In this document: positions 50,117-61,999 of the stretch, one piece after another | Layout: every line of letters starts with the position of its first letter | Position numbering within the stretch: position 1 is the first letter of the stretch | Assembly (NCBI RefSeq): GCF_030272615.1 | Contig: NC_081412.1 | Span: forward strand, 27,632,001-27,696,000 | From: Cryptomeria japonica | Taxonomy: Eukaryota > Streptophyta > Pinopsida > Cupressales > Cupressaceae | DNA length: 64,000 nt | Reading direction: 5' to 3' | Notes under the pieces: model-generated | Database searches by the model: none | The model's input: the letters and a program-made list of their open reading frames with translations, nothing else | Told to the model about the DNA's origin: nothing | Position numbers and translations under genes: made by a program

Positions 50117-50918
50117 TGAAGTAGTCACCGGTGAGGAGGGACCTCAAGGAGATCAATATGGACCGGTCAGCAAGAGTAAACACAACAAAAACACATAGAT
50201 ATGATGGAGGCAATACAAAACAGATAGTTTTATTGCATGAAATTTGATTACATCCAATCGGTAACAACCAGGTTACAACATACCAGCACACAAGCCTAGT
50301 AGAATAGGTCACAACTGGGACCTTGAATCGAAAGATCTATCTTCTAGGTATAGTCTATCTATCTAATACTCAAATTGATTCTAACTGATTACATTCTAAA
50401 GTATGATTACAAATATATATATTGATCCAAAGGATCCAGTTGACCCAGAAAGGATCAAAACCTGAAGAACAAGACCTAACGTGCAAAGTGAATAAGGTCG
50501 GCCTCTGCCAAGAGATTCCTCTGGAAAATCCAAAGGATGAAACATAGATCACGGGAAAAGGTTGGCCACATGGAAAGGAACATCTAAATCAATGTTGAAG
50601 GCTCCGCAAGCTTCGAAATGGTTTTTGGTAGATCACCAGAATAGGTCTCAGGCAATCAGTAACAAAGAAACATCTGGTAATAGGAATTGTCATGAAAACC
50701 GATGGTGATATATTGCCGGTAAGTGATCCAATTGAGATGCAGTTTGAAAGAAAGAAAGATGATCAAGTCTTCAAGTTGAATCATACTCTACAGGATCCAG
50801 TGAGCCAAAACTGGGACACACAGAAAGAAAAATGAAACTGCAAACTGAAAACAAAACATAAAAGAAAATATTTTTGGTTGATGCAAGATTGTTGTGAACT
50901 GAGGATGCTCCTGCATCA
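50117..50918 (-). repeat. 5' LTR of E
   Basis: 802 bp, TGAAGTAGTCACCGG to CTGCATCA, partner of 44866-45669. Confidence 0.94.
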
Positions 50919-52011
50919 CTTTGCCTTGTCTTCTCTTCAATCTGGTAGTAGACAATATTAAATTTTTTCTTCCTTCTTCTTTCAGCAACCTTTGTCTTCC
51001 TTTTGACTACTCTTTGTTTTGCATTTACTCTTTCCCCTTTTTTGTTTGCTGGTCAAACTAAAATAGAAAACTTCTTGATACGCATGTCCTTTCATATTCA
51101 TAGATCAGTCAACGAAGATTTTGTCCACGTAGCCTTCATATCTCACTCAGTATCATGGTGTATGGTGGGACCCATCAATATACTCATATTCTCACAAATG
51201 GTCCATGTGTAGGAGGCATTCATGATGACTCACAGGCGAAGTGTTGAGTTCGTGTTTCCAGCAGTTCGACTAACAATGAGTTTTATGCTATTCCTGTAAA
51301 AATGTGAAAATAATACTCTATGTTATGCATTATTGCAACTGTACTTTTTTAGAGTCAGACCTATTTGTCCAGTGCCTTTACAATATTATGGCCTTTGTCT
51401 TCTCTATCTTCACTGTGGTCTTTGACTAAACATAAATTCTATACTTATTCAACCTTCTTGTATTGTTCTCACTATTCTTTGCTCAAATTACCTTTGTGAA
51501 TTATGTGCTTGTGGACATCTTGATATTTTTCTTCTAGATCATCATATGGCATTGTTGCAGCACTTGGAATTGTCTAGTTTAAACTTCCATTTCAAGATTT
51601 TTCTACCTTGAGCACAACATCTCACTCCTTGTGAACTTCTTGTCCAAGATGTAAACTGCACCAACTCTTTTGCATCTACCCAATACTCATTGAGTAGCTT
51701 CACTTATCTTTATAAATATGTGCATTCTCTGTCAAGCAAATCTTCACTGTGGGACACTCACACTCAAATTCTCAATGCATCTCTATCTAGTGCAACATCT
51801 TAGTTGTTCACTCTTTTTGAACTTCTTGTCTAAGATGTAAACTGCATCGACTCTTTTGCATCTACCCAATACTCACTGATTAGCTTCACTTATCTTTATA
51901 GATCTACACGTTCTATGTCAAGCTAATCTTCACTCTGGGACACACACTAAATACATCTTTCTCCAGTGCAACATCTCAATTGTTGACATTAATGACAATC
52001 CAATGCCAACA
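50919..52011 (-). mobile_element. Solo LTR D, segment 3
   Basis: Continuation of D to its terminus AATGCCAACA, followed by the TSD GTAAA. Contains a 187-bp tandem duplication (see separate entry). No coding content. Confidence 0.85.
51632..51985. repeat. 187-bp tandem duplication inside LTR D
   Basis: GAACTTCTTGTCCAAGATG at 51632 recurs as GAACTTCTTGTCTAAGATG at 51819. The following sequence (ACTCTTTTGCATCTACCC, TAGCTTCACTTATCTTTATA) repeats in step. The second copy is slightly shorter. Confidence 0.9.
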
Positions 52012-52739
52012 GTAAATTTACTTTACAAGGTTCTACATCCAAAACAACTTCATCATCCAATAGTCAATATGACCTTGTAGACCCATTCGGAAAGACACCT
52101 GCTCTTATTTTGATCCTTGAACTTTTGCGCATTTCACCCTCACACAAAGCCATTTTGGACAAAATCTTGCAAGATACATCTGTTCCCATTGATCTAAACA
52201 TGGACTAGTTTCAGGACATGGTGGGATACTTTTCTACCCCTCATTGCCTTAAATTCATCAAAGCAGATGATACATCTCCACATCAACCACACAATGCACC
52301 ACTTTGCATTGAAGCTTTCCTCCATAAATACCATTGAAAATCAGTCTTGATAGATGGGGGAGAAGATCTTAATATTTGTACTTTGAAAGTTATCTTAGCA
52401 TTGGGATTCTATGAAAATATTGTGGATTATAGAAAGAAGATTGCTATAAAGGCATATGATGATGAAGAACACTCCTCGAAAGGAATAGTTACTCTACCAC
52501 TTCGAATTGGGCCAGTAACAAAGGATGTGGTTTACCAAGTTCTTGATCTTGATCTTATATACAATATACTTTTAGGACAACCTTGGATACATGCAATGAA
52601 AGTAGTACCTTCAACTTACCATCAATGCATCAAGTTCCCACATAACGGAACTAAAGTCACAGTTAAAGGTGATCCAAATCCATACATGTATTGCAATAAT
52701 CTTCAACCAAGACCTGGAACAATAGTCCCTATAAATTGA
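52012..52739 (+). pseudogene. B1 second protease module (retropepsin), after D
   Basis: The B1 frame left at 24366 resumes in phase: KFTLQGST, YDLVDPFGKTPALILILELLRISPSHKAIL, a stop, FQDMVGYF, then a second stop before the protease at 52347. The protease has LIDGGEDLN (D-G-G in the place of D-S/T-G), ILLGQPWIHAMKVVPSTYHQ, and CIKFPHNGTKVTVKGDPNPY. It would process the polyprotein. It is a different module from the protease-like segment at 23090-23290. Only two or three stops occur over 700 nt, so this stretch is less decayed than B1 gag. Confidence 0.85.
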
Positions 52740-53330
52740 GAAGCTATTCCATCTTCAACATATATTGATCTAGAATCATTAAAAGATTCCACCTCAAAGC
52801 AAGCAGAGCTTAAAGGGAAATTCAAGGACAAAGGCATGGGAGAATACAATCTAAATCAAACCATGTATCTGAGATAATTAATGGACTCTCCCAAGACCTA
52901 TGGTAGACCACATCCTTCAAAATAGATATCAATAATCATCATAAAATGGGATCCTGCCACCTTCAAAAGATGGGGTGAAATGGAAGAAGAAGATATGTAC
53001 AAGATTCTTTATAAAGAACCAGAAGAACAACCTAATAAAGACCACATCACAATACCAATTGAAAATTATGGCAAAGGCTTCAATTTTTTGCAAAAGATGG
53101 GATATGATGGAAAAGGTCCTCTTGGCATAAAAAAGAAAGGTATTGTGGAACCATTACAACCTGAGTTAGTACCAAAGAAATAGAGGACTAAGGGACTTAG
53201 TTTCACACCATTACGATTACGTGGTCTTGATTCTCAAGAAACATTACAAATTACTTATTCTGCTTCCACCAATGATGAACATAAGGAAAGACATTATTCT
53301 ACATATTCAAATGAATGGGAATGAGGTTCT
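52740..53330 (+). pseudogene. B1 linker and G-patch domain
   Basis: After a stop at 52738 the same polyprotein goes on: IPSSTYIDLESLKDS, KGMGEYNLNQTMYLR, DPATFKRWGEMEEEDMYK. The frame 52980-53183 then has ENYGKGFNFLQKMGYDGKGP followed by LGIKKKGIVEPLQPE. This fits the G-patch consensus (GxGxxLLxKMGWxxGxGLG), an RNA-binding module known after the protease in some retroelements. The frame continues (GLSFTPLRLRGLDS) to the H insertion at 53331. RT, if B1 ever had one, would lie beyond the window. Confidence 0.8.
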
Positions 53331-54445
53331 TGTTGGAATCAATGAACACTTAGAGGGGGAATGAATAAGTGTTCTGCAACTTTTAACTTTCTTAACAAGT
53401 CCTTCAAACCATTTAATGCAAATGAACAAGAGAGATAAGCATAAGCAAAATACATGCAAAAATACCACCACACCACTAAGTTTTTTTACATGGAAAACCT
53501 GATCAAGGGAAAAACCATGGTGTGAATCCTACCCATAGGAAGATAATACTCTATTAGAAGTATGTGAAAATTTTATATAGGAAAGCACATGCATTCACGC
53601 ACGCTACCTCAGGCTCACTGCTCAAATTACATTAGGGGATAGAACCTCAAAAGAATCACTTCCTTACAAAGGAATTACAAAAGGGTAACAACAAGATAGA
53701 ACTATGAATTAGAATCTATAAATGCCTGGGATAGTTCCAGTTCAAGCACAAAATACAACTATCTCACTGCTCTGTTCTGTTGACCTCCTTTAATCTAGAG
53801 CAAAGATCCTTCAATTGTACACATGGAACAACGTACAATTGCACATACACAACACTTGCATACTCTCTCTAATCTCCAAAATAAACTTTCCAATCTCTTA
53901 TATATATCTGCAACATGAATGTAGCTCACCAAGAAGTCGGCTTCAATAACACTTGCAAAATATGAAATGTGTAAGATGTGTCGACTGAATCCATTTACCA
54001 ATGCATATGCAAAGAAAAAAAAATTTGACTACACACTTCCCAAATGTTAGCTAAGCAACCTCAAACACAAAATCAATCACCAAAATCATTCCAATAATTC
54101 CACATAACATGTCACATAACTAGTTGGCCAAATAGCATTGTTCTTCCTAAAATGTCAAATACTGGATCTTCAATCCTACTCAAAAGACAACACTAGAGGC
54201 TAAGACTCTAGAATAAGCTACTCCAGACATCCAACCAACTATTTGTATCACCGCAAAGCAAAATATGCAACCAAAGTGAAGTTCTACTCAAAATACTCCC
54301 ATACTGTCAAATATTGTGTTCCACCTTCTAGACTTAAGCAAAATTGGATTTCATACTTCTACTAGGATGGAATCTCTGAGCAGGGTTACCATCAATGACA
54401 ACTCTCATACACTTATCTACACTTATGCAGTGTCTCTTGCCAAAA
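53331..54445 (-). repeat. 3' LTR of H
   Basis: Starts TGTTGGAATCAATGAACAC, with the AGAGGGGGAATGAAT box and a GGGAAAAACCATGG motif. Ends TTGCCAAAA (CCAACA changed) before the PPT. Minus-strand TATATATAAG at 53897-53906. Confidence 0.85.
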
Positions 54446-54470
54446 ATCTCCTCCTTTGGCATTGATGGCA
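54446..54470 (-). promoter_or_regulatory. Polypurine tract of H
   Basis: Minus-strand AAAGGAGGAGAT with the shared TTTGGCATTGATGG flank. A second copy lies at 54592-54613. Confidence 0.75.
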
Positions 54471-54581
54471 ACACTTAGTGAAAAATGACTAAGTGTCAAA
54501 CCAAAAATGTCATACATTGCAAACTTGTAAAAAGAAAAACTTCTACTTCTACAGACTCCCCCTAAGACTATAAACCATTTT

Positions 54582-57190
54582 TCACTTCCCTATCTCCCCC
54601 TTTGACGTCAATGATAAAGGAAGGTATCCGCATATCAAAATTTTCTTGAAACTTACAAAAACTTGAAGATATCTTTCAAAAATGTTCTTCAATGATTTCA
54701 AATGGTCATCCCATCCCTTCTTCAGATTCTCAAAAATAGATATGAGGGCACTGAATAGATATGCATGCATCTCTACTACCCTAAGACTTCTAAGTAAATT
54801 ATCTAACAGGGGAGTGATTAGATTCCTTATCTCTCCCACTCTTCCTACAATCGTATCCTTCTCCCGATTTAGATTCTTGATTTTATCAAGTAGAAATATC
54901 ACTTGATTTTCTCTGTTGCTTGCCAAAACTAACTGAGGATCATAAGATTGAGATAGGTTGGCCAGTTTCCCTTTACACTCCTTTATATTCTTATCAACCT
55001 CTATAGTGAACTTTGGAAATACAATGCATGACTTGTAGACTCTTCCTCCTTCAGAGAATGCATCTTGAATGCCTTTAACATAGGTGACCAGACTTTTTCT
55101 CTCTCCTTCAATCATTTTCAGAATTGTCCTCATCCTCCTAGCATTAAAATTTCTTAAAACCTTTGCCTCAGTAGCTTTCTCCAATGATTCAAAATGAGAA
55201 TCAACTAGCTCGAGCAAACTCTTTAGCTTACCAGAGGCTGTGTCGGATGAGTCTTTCTTGAAAGATGGCAAAATTTTCTCAAGAACATTCATTGCCAGTG
55301 ATATCACCTCAGTTTTCTCCATGTGAGATTTCAGTAAGTCTTCACTTGCTTTGGCTTGAGAAAGTGCAACCATTTTAAGTGCCTAGATAGGGGATAGAGA
55401 GTCAAGATTGATGGGACCTTGAGTGAAGTTAGTGTCACTCATTTTCTTCTTCCCCTTCTCAGATTCTACGGTGTCAGTTGCCACTGGAATATGGTCAACC
55501 TTGCTATCTATTTCCTCTGCTCCCTTCTCAGGTTCAACAGTTACCATCAGAGGGTTTTGAGTTCCCTCACTTGCATCAACTTCCTTCTGACTTACATCTG
55601 CCTCCACAACTGCAATATCCTCAACTCCTACATCTTTTGGAGCATTTATTTCAACTTGTTGGGCTATGCATTCTCCCAGTTCAACAACTTTTGGCTCATC
55701 TCCTATGGATGGCATTCCTAAGACTTCCGGAACAGAATTTTGAACATCTTCCTGAGATTTCTTAGGAATCACCTCACATTGATACTTTGAAATAATTTCC
55801 CTCAAAAATTTTCAGTCTCCTTGTGGACTTCTTCATTTTCCCAATTATTAATCTCTTCACCCTTGATTTTCTCTTGAACTTTTATTTGTTTTCTTTAAGA
55901 ATTTTATCTATTTCCACTTTAGCAATTATTGGACAAAGTTACACTAACACATACTCCCTTATCCTCTCTTCCTCTAATCTAGTTGTCTCTTTCCTTAGTT
56001 CTAAGAGGACATATATCCTCTTGGGAACATATGATACAATCTCAATGAGAACTCTATTATACTTATTCAAGTATATAACTATGGCCTCTTCCAATGATCT
56101 CTTCCCTTTATCATCCAATAGATCATAAAATTGAGAAAGTAGTTTGAGATTACCTTGTTCAGTTATTACTTCCTTTACTTTCTTGAGTGTTATTCTAGAT
56201 TGTTTTATTTCAACTCGTGTCTTTTTGCTAGGTTTCCCCTCATCGGATGGTCTCTTCTTGACAATGCTGGCAGTTCTAGCACTTTTCTTTACTTCTTTTA
56301 CATCTTCATCAGATTCATTTTTCTCTTCTTTTGCATGGGCTGACACATAAACTCTATGAGGTTTCTCTTTATTCCTCTTCACTGCTCCACCAGATGGATG
56401 GGCTTGAGGTTTAGAATAATTTGGTGGTTTCTAAACACCAGAGTAGGGTGCAGAGCTCCTTGTTTGCCTTGGCTTAGGTGCAGGGGTTTTTGGTTTGGTT
56501 TCCTTGGGCTTCACCATATCTTCATCCTTCAGGATGTTCTTCTCTCTGGCTATCTAGAATGCCTCCTTGGTGATCCCCATACTCTCCGCCAGCTGCTCCA
56601 CCTCCTTACCTTATTTTGTATCTCAAGTTTCTTGAACTGAGAATGCAAGCTCAATCTCTTTTCCTTATATGTGTCAAACCTCTCCTCAAATTTATCCACT
56701 GGTTTTCTCAATAGGTGTTGAGCATATGCCTCAAGTACACATCCTTCGACCTCATACCCCATGGGCATGATCCATAAAGTCCTTGGCTCAATGGCTTCCA
56801 TAAGGTATTGGTCAATGTCTACCATAAAGCAGATAGTTTCTTAATATTTATCAACTATCTCTCTAGGAATTCATGCTCTAATTTGCATCATGCTTTGAAA
56901 TGTCTTGAAGTATCCCCAAAGTATGTCATTTAGTGCTTGTAAAACTCCTAGACCCTGAAGCATCTCTTTGATCTACACAACCACCGGTCAGTTATAGGCC
57001 CATTGAACCTTTCCTACTCCCAGAATCTCATTCATAAAGTAGAAGTATAGATAGATAATCAAAGTGCCAAATTTAAACACATGCTTCTTGTCTTGCTTGA
57101 TTTTCTTCAGATTGTTCAAAAGCTCACTCTGAAGTACCTCACATAGGTCGTACATCTTATCTTCCTTCAATATTTGGTAGGCAACATAGA
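54582..57190 (-). pseudogene. Element H coding region: long helical protein, function unknown
   Basis: Read leftward: 57170-56988 (EDKMYDLCEVLQSELLNNLKK, FGTLIIYLYFYFMNE), 56825-56550 (MVDIDQYLMEAIEPRTLWIM, EVEGCVLEAYAQHLL), 56382-55939 (basic and acidic linker, then QFYDLLDDKGKRSLEEAIVIYL), 55805-55383 (acidic), 55373-54582 (263 codons, highly helical: LEKILPSFKK, IEGERKSLVTYVKGIQDAF, LKKGWDDHLKSL). Each part has a counterpart in I (60960-58410). It has no RT, integrase or protease motif. It is a lineage-specific retrotransposon protein of unknown role, broken by four or more stops. Element I interrupts its amino half at 57191. Confidence 0.7.
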
Positions 57191-58148
57191 TGTTTTGGAA
57201 ACCAATAACACTGAGAGGCGGGGGGTTGAATCAGTGTTATACTAGAATGATTAATTTTAGCCTTATTAAAACATGCATACACCAACTGGTATACTAGTAC
57301 ATACAAAATTGAAAGAAGTAAAGCAACCAATAAGCCAATCACATAAATGAGAATCATAACACACAAATTTATACATGGAAAAACTCAAAGAGGAAAAACC
57401 ACAGTGGGATTTGTGATCCACAATATCAATCCACTGGCCATATGAAGAGATATTACAAAATATGAGGGACATGCACTTGCAGGAAGGCTTACAGCCTAGA
57501 GCACACTTCTCACTCACAAAAGGAGCCTCACTAACTACATAAAATTCCAGACTACAATATGGAAAGTGTGAATTTCTAAGATAGAATCTTTTATGCCAGA
57601 ATATAGTTCTGATTTATGCTTTGTATGTTCCGGTCTGAAACCCTAAACCCTTTACCGGAATAACCCTTACATAAATTTTCTCACATACATAATCTTTCTG
57701 AACTATTTTGCATCATATTACATTCTCATATCCATAATCTCCTATCTCATGTCTATATCAAAATGATCTATCAAACTGACTTATATACCCTATACAAATT
57801 TGCATGCCTTATGTCAGCTTACAAAGATATATACAATAGAAAATTATATTTCGGCCAGATAACATAAATGCATACGTATCAAAATCAATTGTCGATGTCG
57901 GATCCAAGATATGTCGGCCTTCAATATCAATAACCTTTACTAAACCATGTCGTCCTGCATTGTCGGTAACCAAAGAAATCCTTATGTCCTGCTAGTGCCT
58001 GTGTCGATGATAGTGTCGGTGCCGATGTAGTATCTGTGAAGTGCCTGCTAGTACACCATAGAACCAAAACATGAAGTCAGAACACAATACCATGTTTCCA
58101 TCAATGGCAACATAGTGAAACCAACCAATTGAGTGTCAATTTCCAACA
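57191..58148 (-). repeat. 3' LTR of I
   Basis: 958 bp, TGTTTTGGAAACC to TTTCCAACA. Closely matches 63153-64000. Has the CTGAGAGGCGGGGGGTTGAA box and a GGAAAAACCACAGTGGGA motif. Confidence 0.92.
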
Positions 58149-58173
58149 ATCTCCCCCTTTGGCATTGATGGCA
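58149..58173 (-). promoter_or_regulatory. Polypurine tract of I
   Basis: Minus-strand AAAGGGGGAGAT abuts the LTR; same flank as in A, F and H. A second copy (CTCCCCCTTTGACATCAATG) lies at 58326-58345. Confidence 0.85.
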
Positions 58174-58409
58174 ACACTCATGTGAAAAATGGTCAACATT
58201 TCATCTGTTGGTTTCATCCTGCCCTGCTTCCCAAGAGATGAATATGCAAAATACTCCACATCTCCATAAATTCATAGCTCCCCCTAATGTATACAGCTCC
58301 TTTTATCTTTTTCACATCTATACCACTCCCCCTTTGACATCAATGCCATCAAAATTTCTAAAAGGAATGTCAAAGAAAAAGAATTATACAATGAATATCC
58401 CAAAATATC

Positions 58410-61400
58410 TTATCGAAGCTTGACAAATTTCAATTTTTTTGGATAAGCCTTCTCCAGTAGCTCAAGATAAGTATCCCAACCTATTTTGAATGTGTCATAA
58501 ATAGATATAAGTCCATTCAATATATGTGCAAAAGACTCTTTCTCATTTACCTTTGTCGATGTGGGCTTTCCCACCATATCCATGCATTCTTTCTTGTGTA
58601 CACTGAGTGAATCCAACCGGGGACTCACCAAGCCTCGCAAACTTCGAGCTCTTCTTATTATTTTGTCTCTTTCTTTCTCAAGAACATAAATTTGGTTTTC
58701 CAAAATCAAAATTTGACCATCAATTCATGCAGCCAATGAAATCAATTCGTCAAAAGAATAGGCTATATTTGCAATTTTCTCTTGAATTTGTTTTATCTCT
58801 TATCCACATTAGTTGTAAGTATTTAAGTGTTACAACATACCCTATATATATTTGTAAATTACTTCAAATAATTTTCTATTAGTATTAGCTTCTCATCAAT
58901 CTTATTCTTCTCTGATTCAATTACCTAATCAAATGCAACTCTCTTAGCTTGAGTAAACCTCTCTAGTGCTTGTCGGTTTGAAATTTGATGTAAGGATTGA
59001 AAATCCTTTGAAATATGCTTAGTAATTATTTTAAGCTTGTCGGATGGGCTTGCTTCATTTTCAATCTTACACTTTGGGACCAGTCTATGTAAAATAGTGA
59101 TTTATTGATCAATAATCCCTTTATCTGTGGATCCCTCCTTCATTAGTTTGTTTTGCTGCCATCATCATGAGTTCAGTGGGACTCATCTCTATTATGTTTT
59201 TCTTTTCGACTTGTGAGGTGTCAATTAACAGTAATGGTGGACCAACTACCAGTTCCCTATTGGATTCCCTTGTCTTCTCTTATGAAGATTTATCCTTTAT
59301 AACTTCCTTACTTGCACCGGTGGCTTCACCACTTGGTGCAGTCTGTGTAAATGTTGGTTCCTCTGTGGGAATTGTAACCTCAACCTATACATTTTATCCG
59401 AAGGAATATTATCCTCAATATTAGTATCTTGTACAATATTATCTTGTTCACTCTCTGTATTAACGGGTATCTCAATATTTGTTTGTACATCTGTATTTAC
59501 CAGGGGCTCAATTTCCACTATCTTAATATTTTTCAAAACTGAGGGTGAAGTACCCAAATCCCCTTTCCTTTTCCTTCATCTAGGGTATCTACAGTGCTTG
59601 TCTTGGTTTCCAGTGAATTAAAGAATCCTCTGTTCTCTCCAATAAATTTAACCCATGCTTTTTTAGTCTCCTTTATTATTTCATTTACTCGTCCTAGCAT
59701 CAGACTAGTTATTCTATGTTTGTATTAAAAACTTTTCTATCTGCCACCTCAATTATCTTTTCCATTTCATCTATAGGGAAATAGTAACACAAATAGATAT
59801 TATCTCTTGAATTTTAATATATTTATCTTCTTGCATAGGAGACAACTCCTAGTATCTAACAAATTATACAACTCAGTCGGTATTTGATTTTCAATTTCTA
59901 TTAAGTCTTTCTTATAAATATCCAAGTATAATAAGATTGCTTCGTCTACCTCTCTTTGTTCATTCTCTTCTAAATGATTATAGTAGAATTGCACATTCTT
60001 TAACATGCCATCCTTAGTTATTTCATCTACTAATTTTGCACAAGTTTTAGGTGGAACCTTACCAAAATCAGTGTCATTCTTCTTCTTCCTCTTTGCAGTA
60101 CCGAATACAGCTAAAGGTGTTGCCTTTGGTGCTTGCTTTTGTGCTCGTATTTTGATTGTAAACTTCCTAACCAATTTATTTTTAGCTTATGTCTTTGTTT
60201 CCTCAGTTTTCTTCCTAACAACCCTCTTAAATGCCAATGGTGTGTCATCCTTAGATTCTGATTCTGCAGTAATAGGCTCAATATGTACTTCGGGATTCTT
60301 CTTTTTCTCGCCTTTCTTCGGGACAACATCAATTAGTGCTTTAATGTCCTTTGAGACCTTCTCCAGAAATTTGCTTGCTTTCCCTTCCTATTTCTCTCTT
60401 TTCTTCTGGTTGAACTCTGTTTCAACCTCTTGTTTTTTCTGTTGTGCAGTACCATAGGGATTCTCTGCCTCATCAATTGGTGCATCAATCAATATTTTTG
60501 CATAGGCATCAAAAATATGTGCATCCACCTCACAACCCATTTCTTCAATCTAAATTTTTTGGGGCTTAACTACTTCCATAAGTGTTTCATCCTTCTTTAC
60601 CATGAAGCATATGTTTGTTGAATATTTTTATACAATATGCTCAGGTACCCTTACCCTAGACCTCATAGATTTCTGGAATGCTTTGAAATATCCCCATACC
60701 TTATCATCTCTCTGACTTCCTAAAACAACAATTTACTATTTCAAGTGTCTCCCTACCGGGATGTCAAATGCCCATTACCTCTTACCAAAACTGGGTGTAT
60801 CATTCATGAAATATAACATCAAGCAAACTATCAAGTTGCCATACCGGAATGTACCCTTCTTTTCACCCTTAATCTTCCCTAGATTTATTAACAACTCATC
60901 TAGCAACCAACCGCATAGATCTAATTTTACATTCTCTCTCATCATTTTGTATGTAGCCAAAATGCATGAACTGGAAATAAAATTCAGTCAGTTTGACTGA
61001 GTTACCTTATACCCGATGATCATGCTACCAAATTTGATGTTCGTGTTGGTGATAGTGCTCACTTTCATGTATCTTTTATTAGATATCGCAACGGTGATCT
61101 TTTTCATGAAATCATTTGAGACCTTCTTGTCTGGATGTTGCCCAACCAATGGTAAACCAGTAATTGCCCGGATGTCTTCCTTGGTGATTTTGTAAGGTCT
61201 GTTTAACCATATAAATTCCCATGTACTCTACTCAAAACATATCTGATTATCTCATCTTCAAATTTTGGAATATCCAGAATGTTGCTGAACCCTAGGTCTT
61301 CAATATGCTTGAATGTCGGTTTGATGTTTCCAAATTCTCCCATTAGCTCACTCATATACATGCCCTTAATTTCATAAGTTCCCAAGTCCTCGATGTGACA

Positions 61401-61893
61401 GTGAATATATGCCCTAACATCTTCTACATAGACAACTCCCTCCGGAACGCAAGAAAATGCTCCAAATGAATCTTCCAGGATAGCCACATGTGGATACCGT
61501 TTGAAAATTGGCCTGGGGCGGTCCTTGACATCTACCACAATCGGGTTTGCAACAAAAACATGAATTAATGATGATCCCACTTCCATGTTTTAAAAAATAA
61601 ATACCTTTTGGTCGCTCTCGGTAAAAACCTCCAACAAATTCTTCCAGGTGCTAGTGAGATCGCTCAACAAGAAATCTGATTGCTCTGAATTGCCTTTGAT
61701 TTCTCTTAGTCACTCTTAATCGCTCTAAAATTGTTATGAATGTAAAGTGATCAATAATGAAGTCAATTTGACCTTTTTTATCCTTCGAGAAAAACCCTAA
61801 TCTTCTATTGACATAAATGACTGCCGGTGAAAGATAACAGATCTTGCACAAAACATATCCATGCCGGATAATCATCTCCAATATTTGGAACAT
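58410..61893 (-). pseudogene. Element I second coding region, homologous to H
   Basis: Read leftward: 61893-61651, then 61586-61203 (MEVGSSLIHVFVANP, HIEDLGTYEIKGMYMSELMG, PKFEDEIIRYVLSRVHG). The frame goes on through GLNRPYKITKEDIRAITGLP, which faintly recalls the start of the plant mobile domain. 60960-60775 matches H 57170-56988. 60550-59800 holds EEMGCEVDAHIFDAYAK, a Lys/Ala-rich linker and FYYNHLEENEQREVDEAILLYL (match to H 56382-55939). 59557-59297 is an acidic linker. 58709-58410 (VLEKERDKIIRRARSLRGLV, SIYDTFKIGWDTYLELLEKA) matches the end of H. Role unknown. Many stops and frameshifts. Confidence 0.65.
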
Positions 61894-61999
61894 CTTCCAG
61901 AACCTCTTTATGGGGCATATGCAACATCTTCATGAATTTTTCCTACCCCTAAGCCATCTACCTCAGTTACTATATGAGCTCCCTGTCGGTGCAGGAGCA

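Larger units (their letters stand above)
44866..50918 (-). mobile_element. Ty3/gypsy chromovirus E, minus strand, TSD CTTTG
   Basis: LTRs of 804 and 802 bp (44866-45669 and 50117-50918), TSD CTTTG at 44861-44865 and 50919-50923, a TGGTATCGGAGC PBS, and Gag, protease, RT, RNase H, integrase, chromodomain in gypsy order. The C-terminal chromodomain makes it a chromovirus. Inserted in solo LTR D. Confidence 0.96.
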
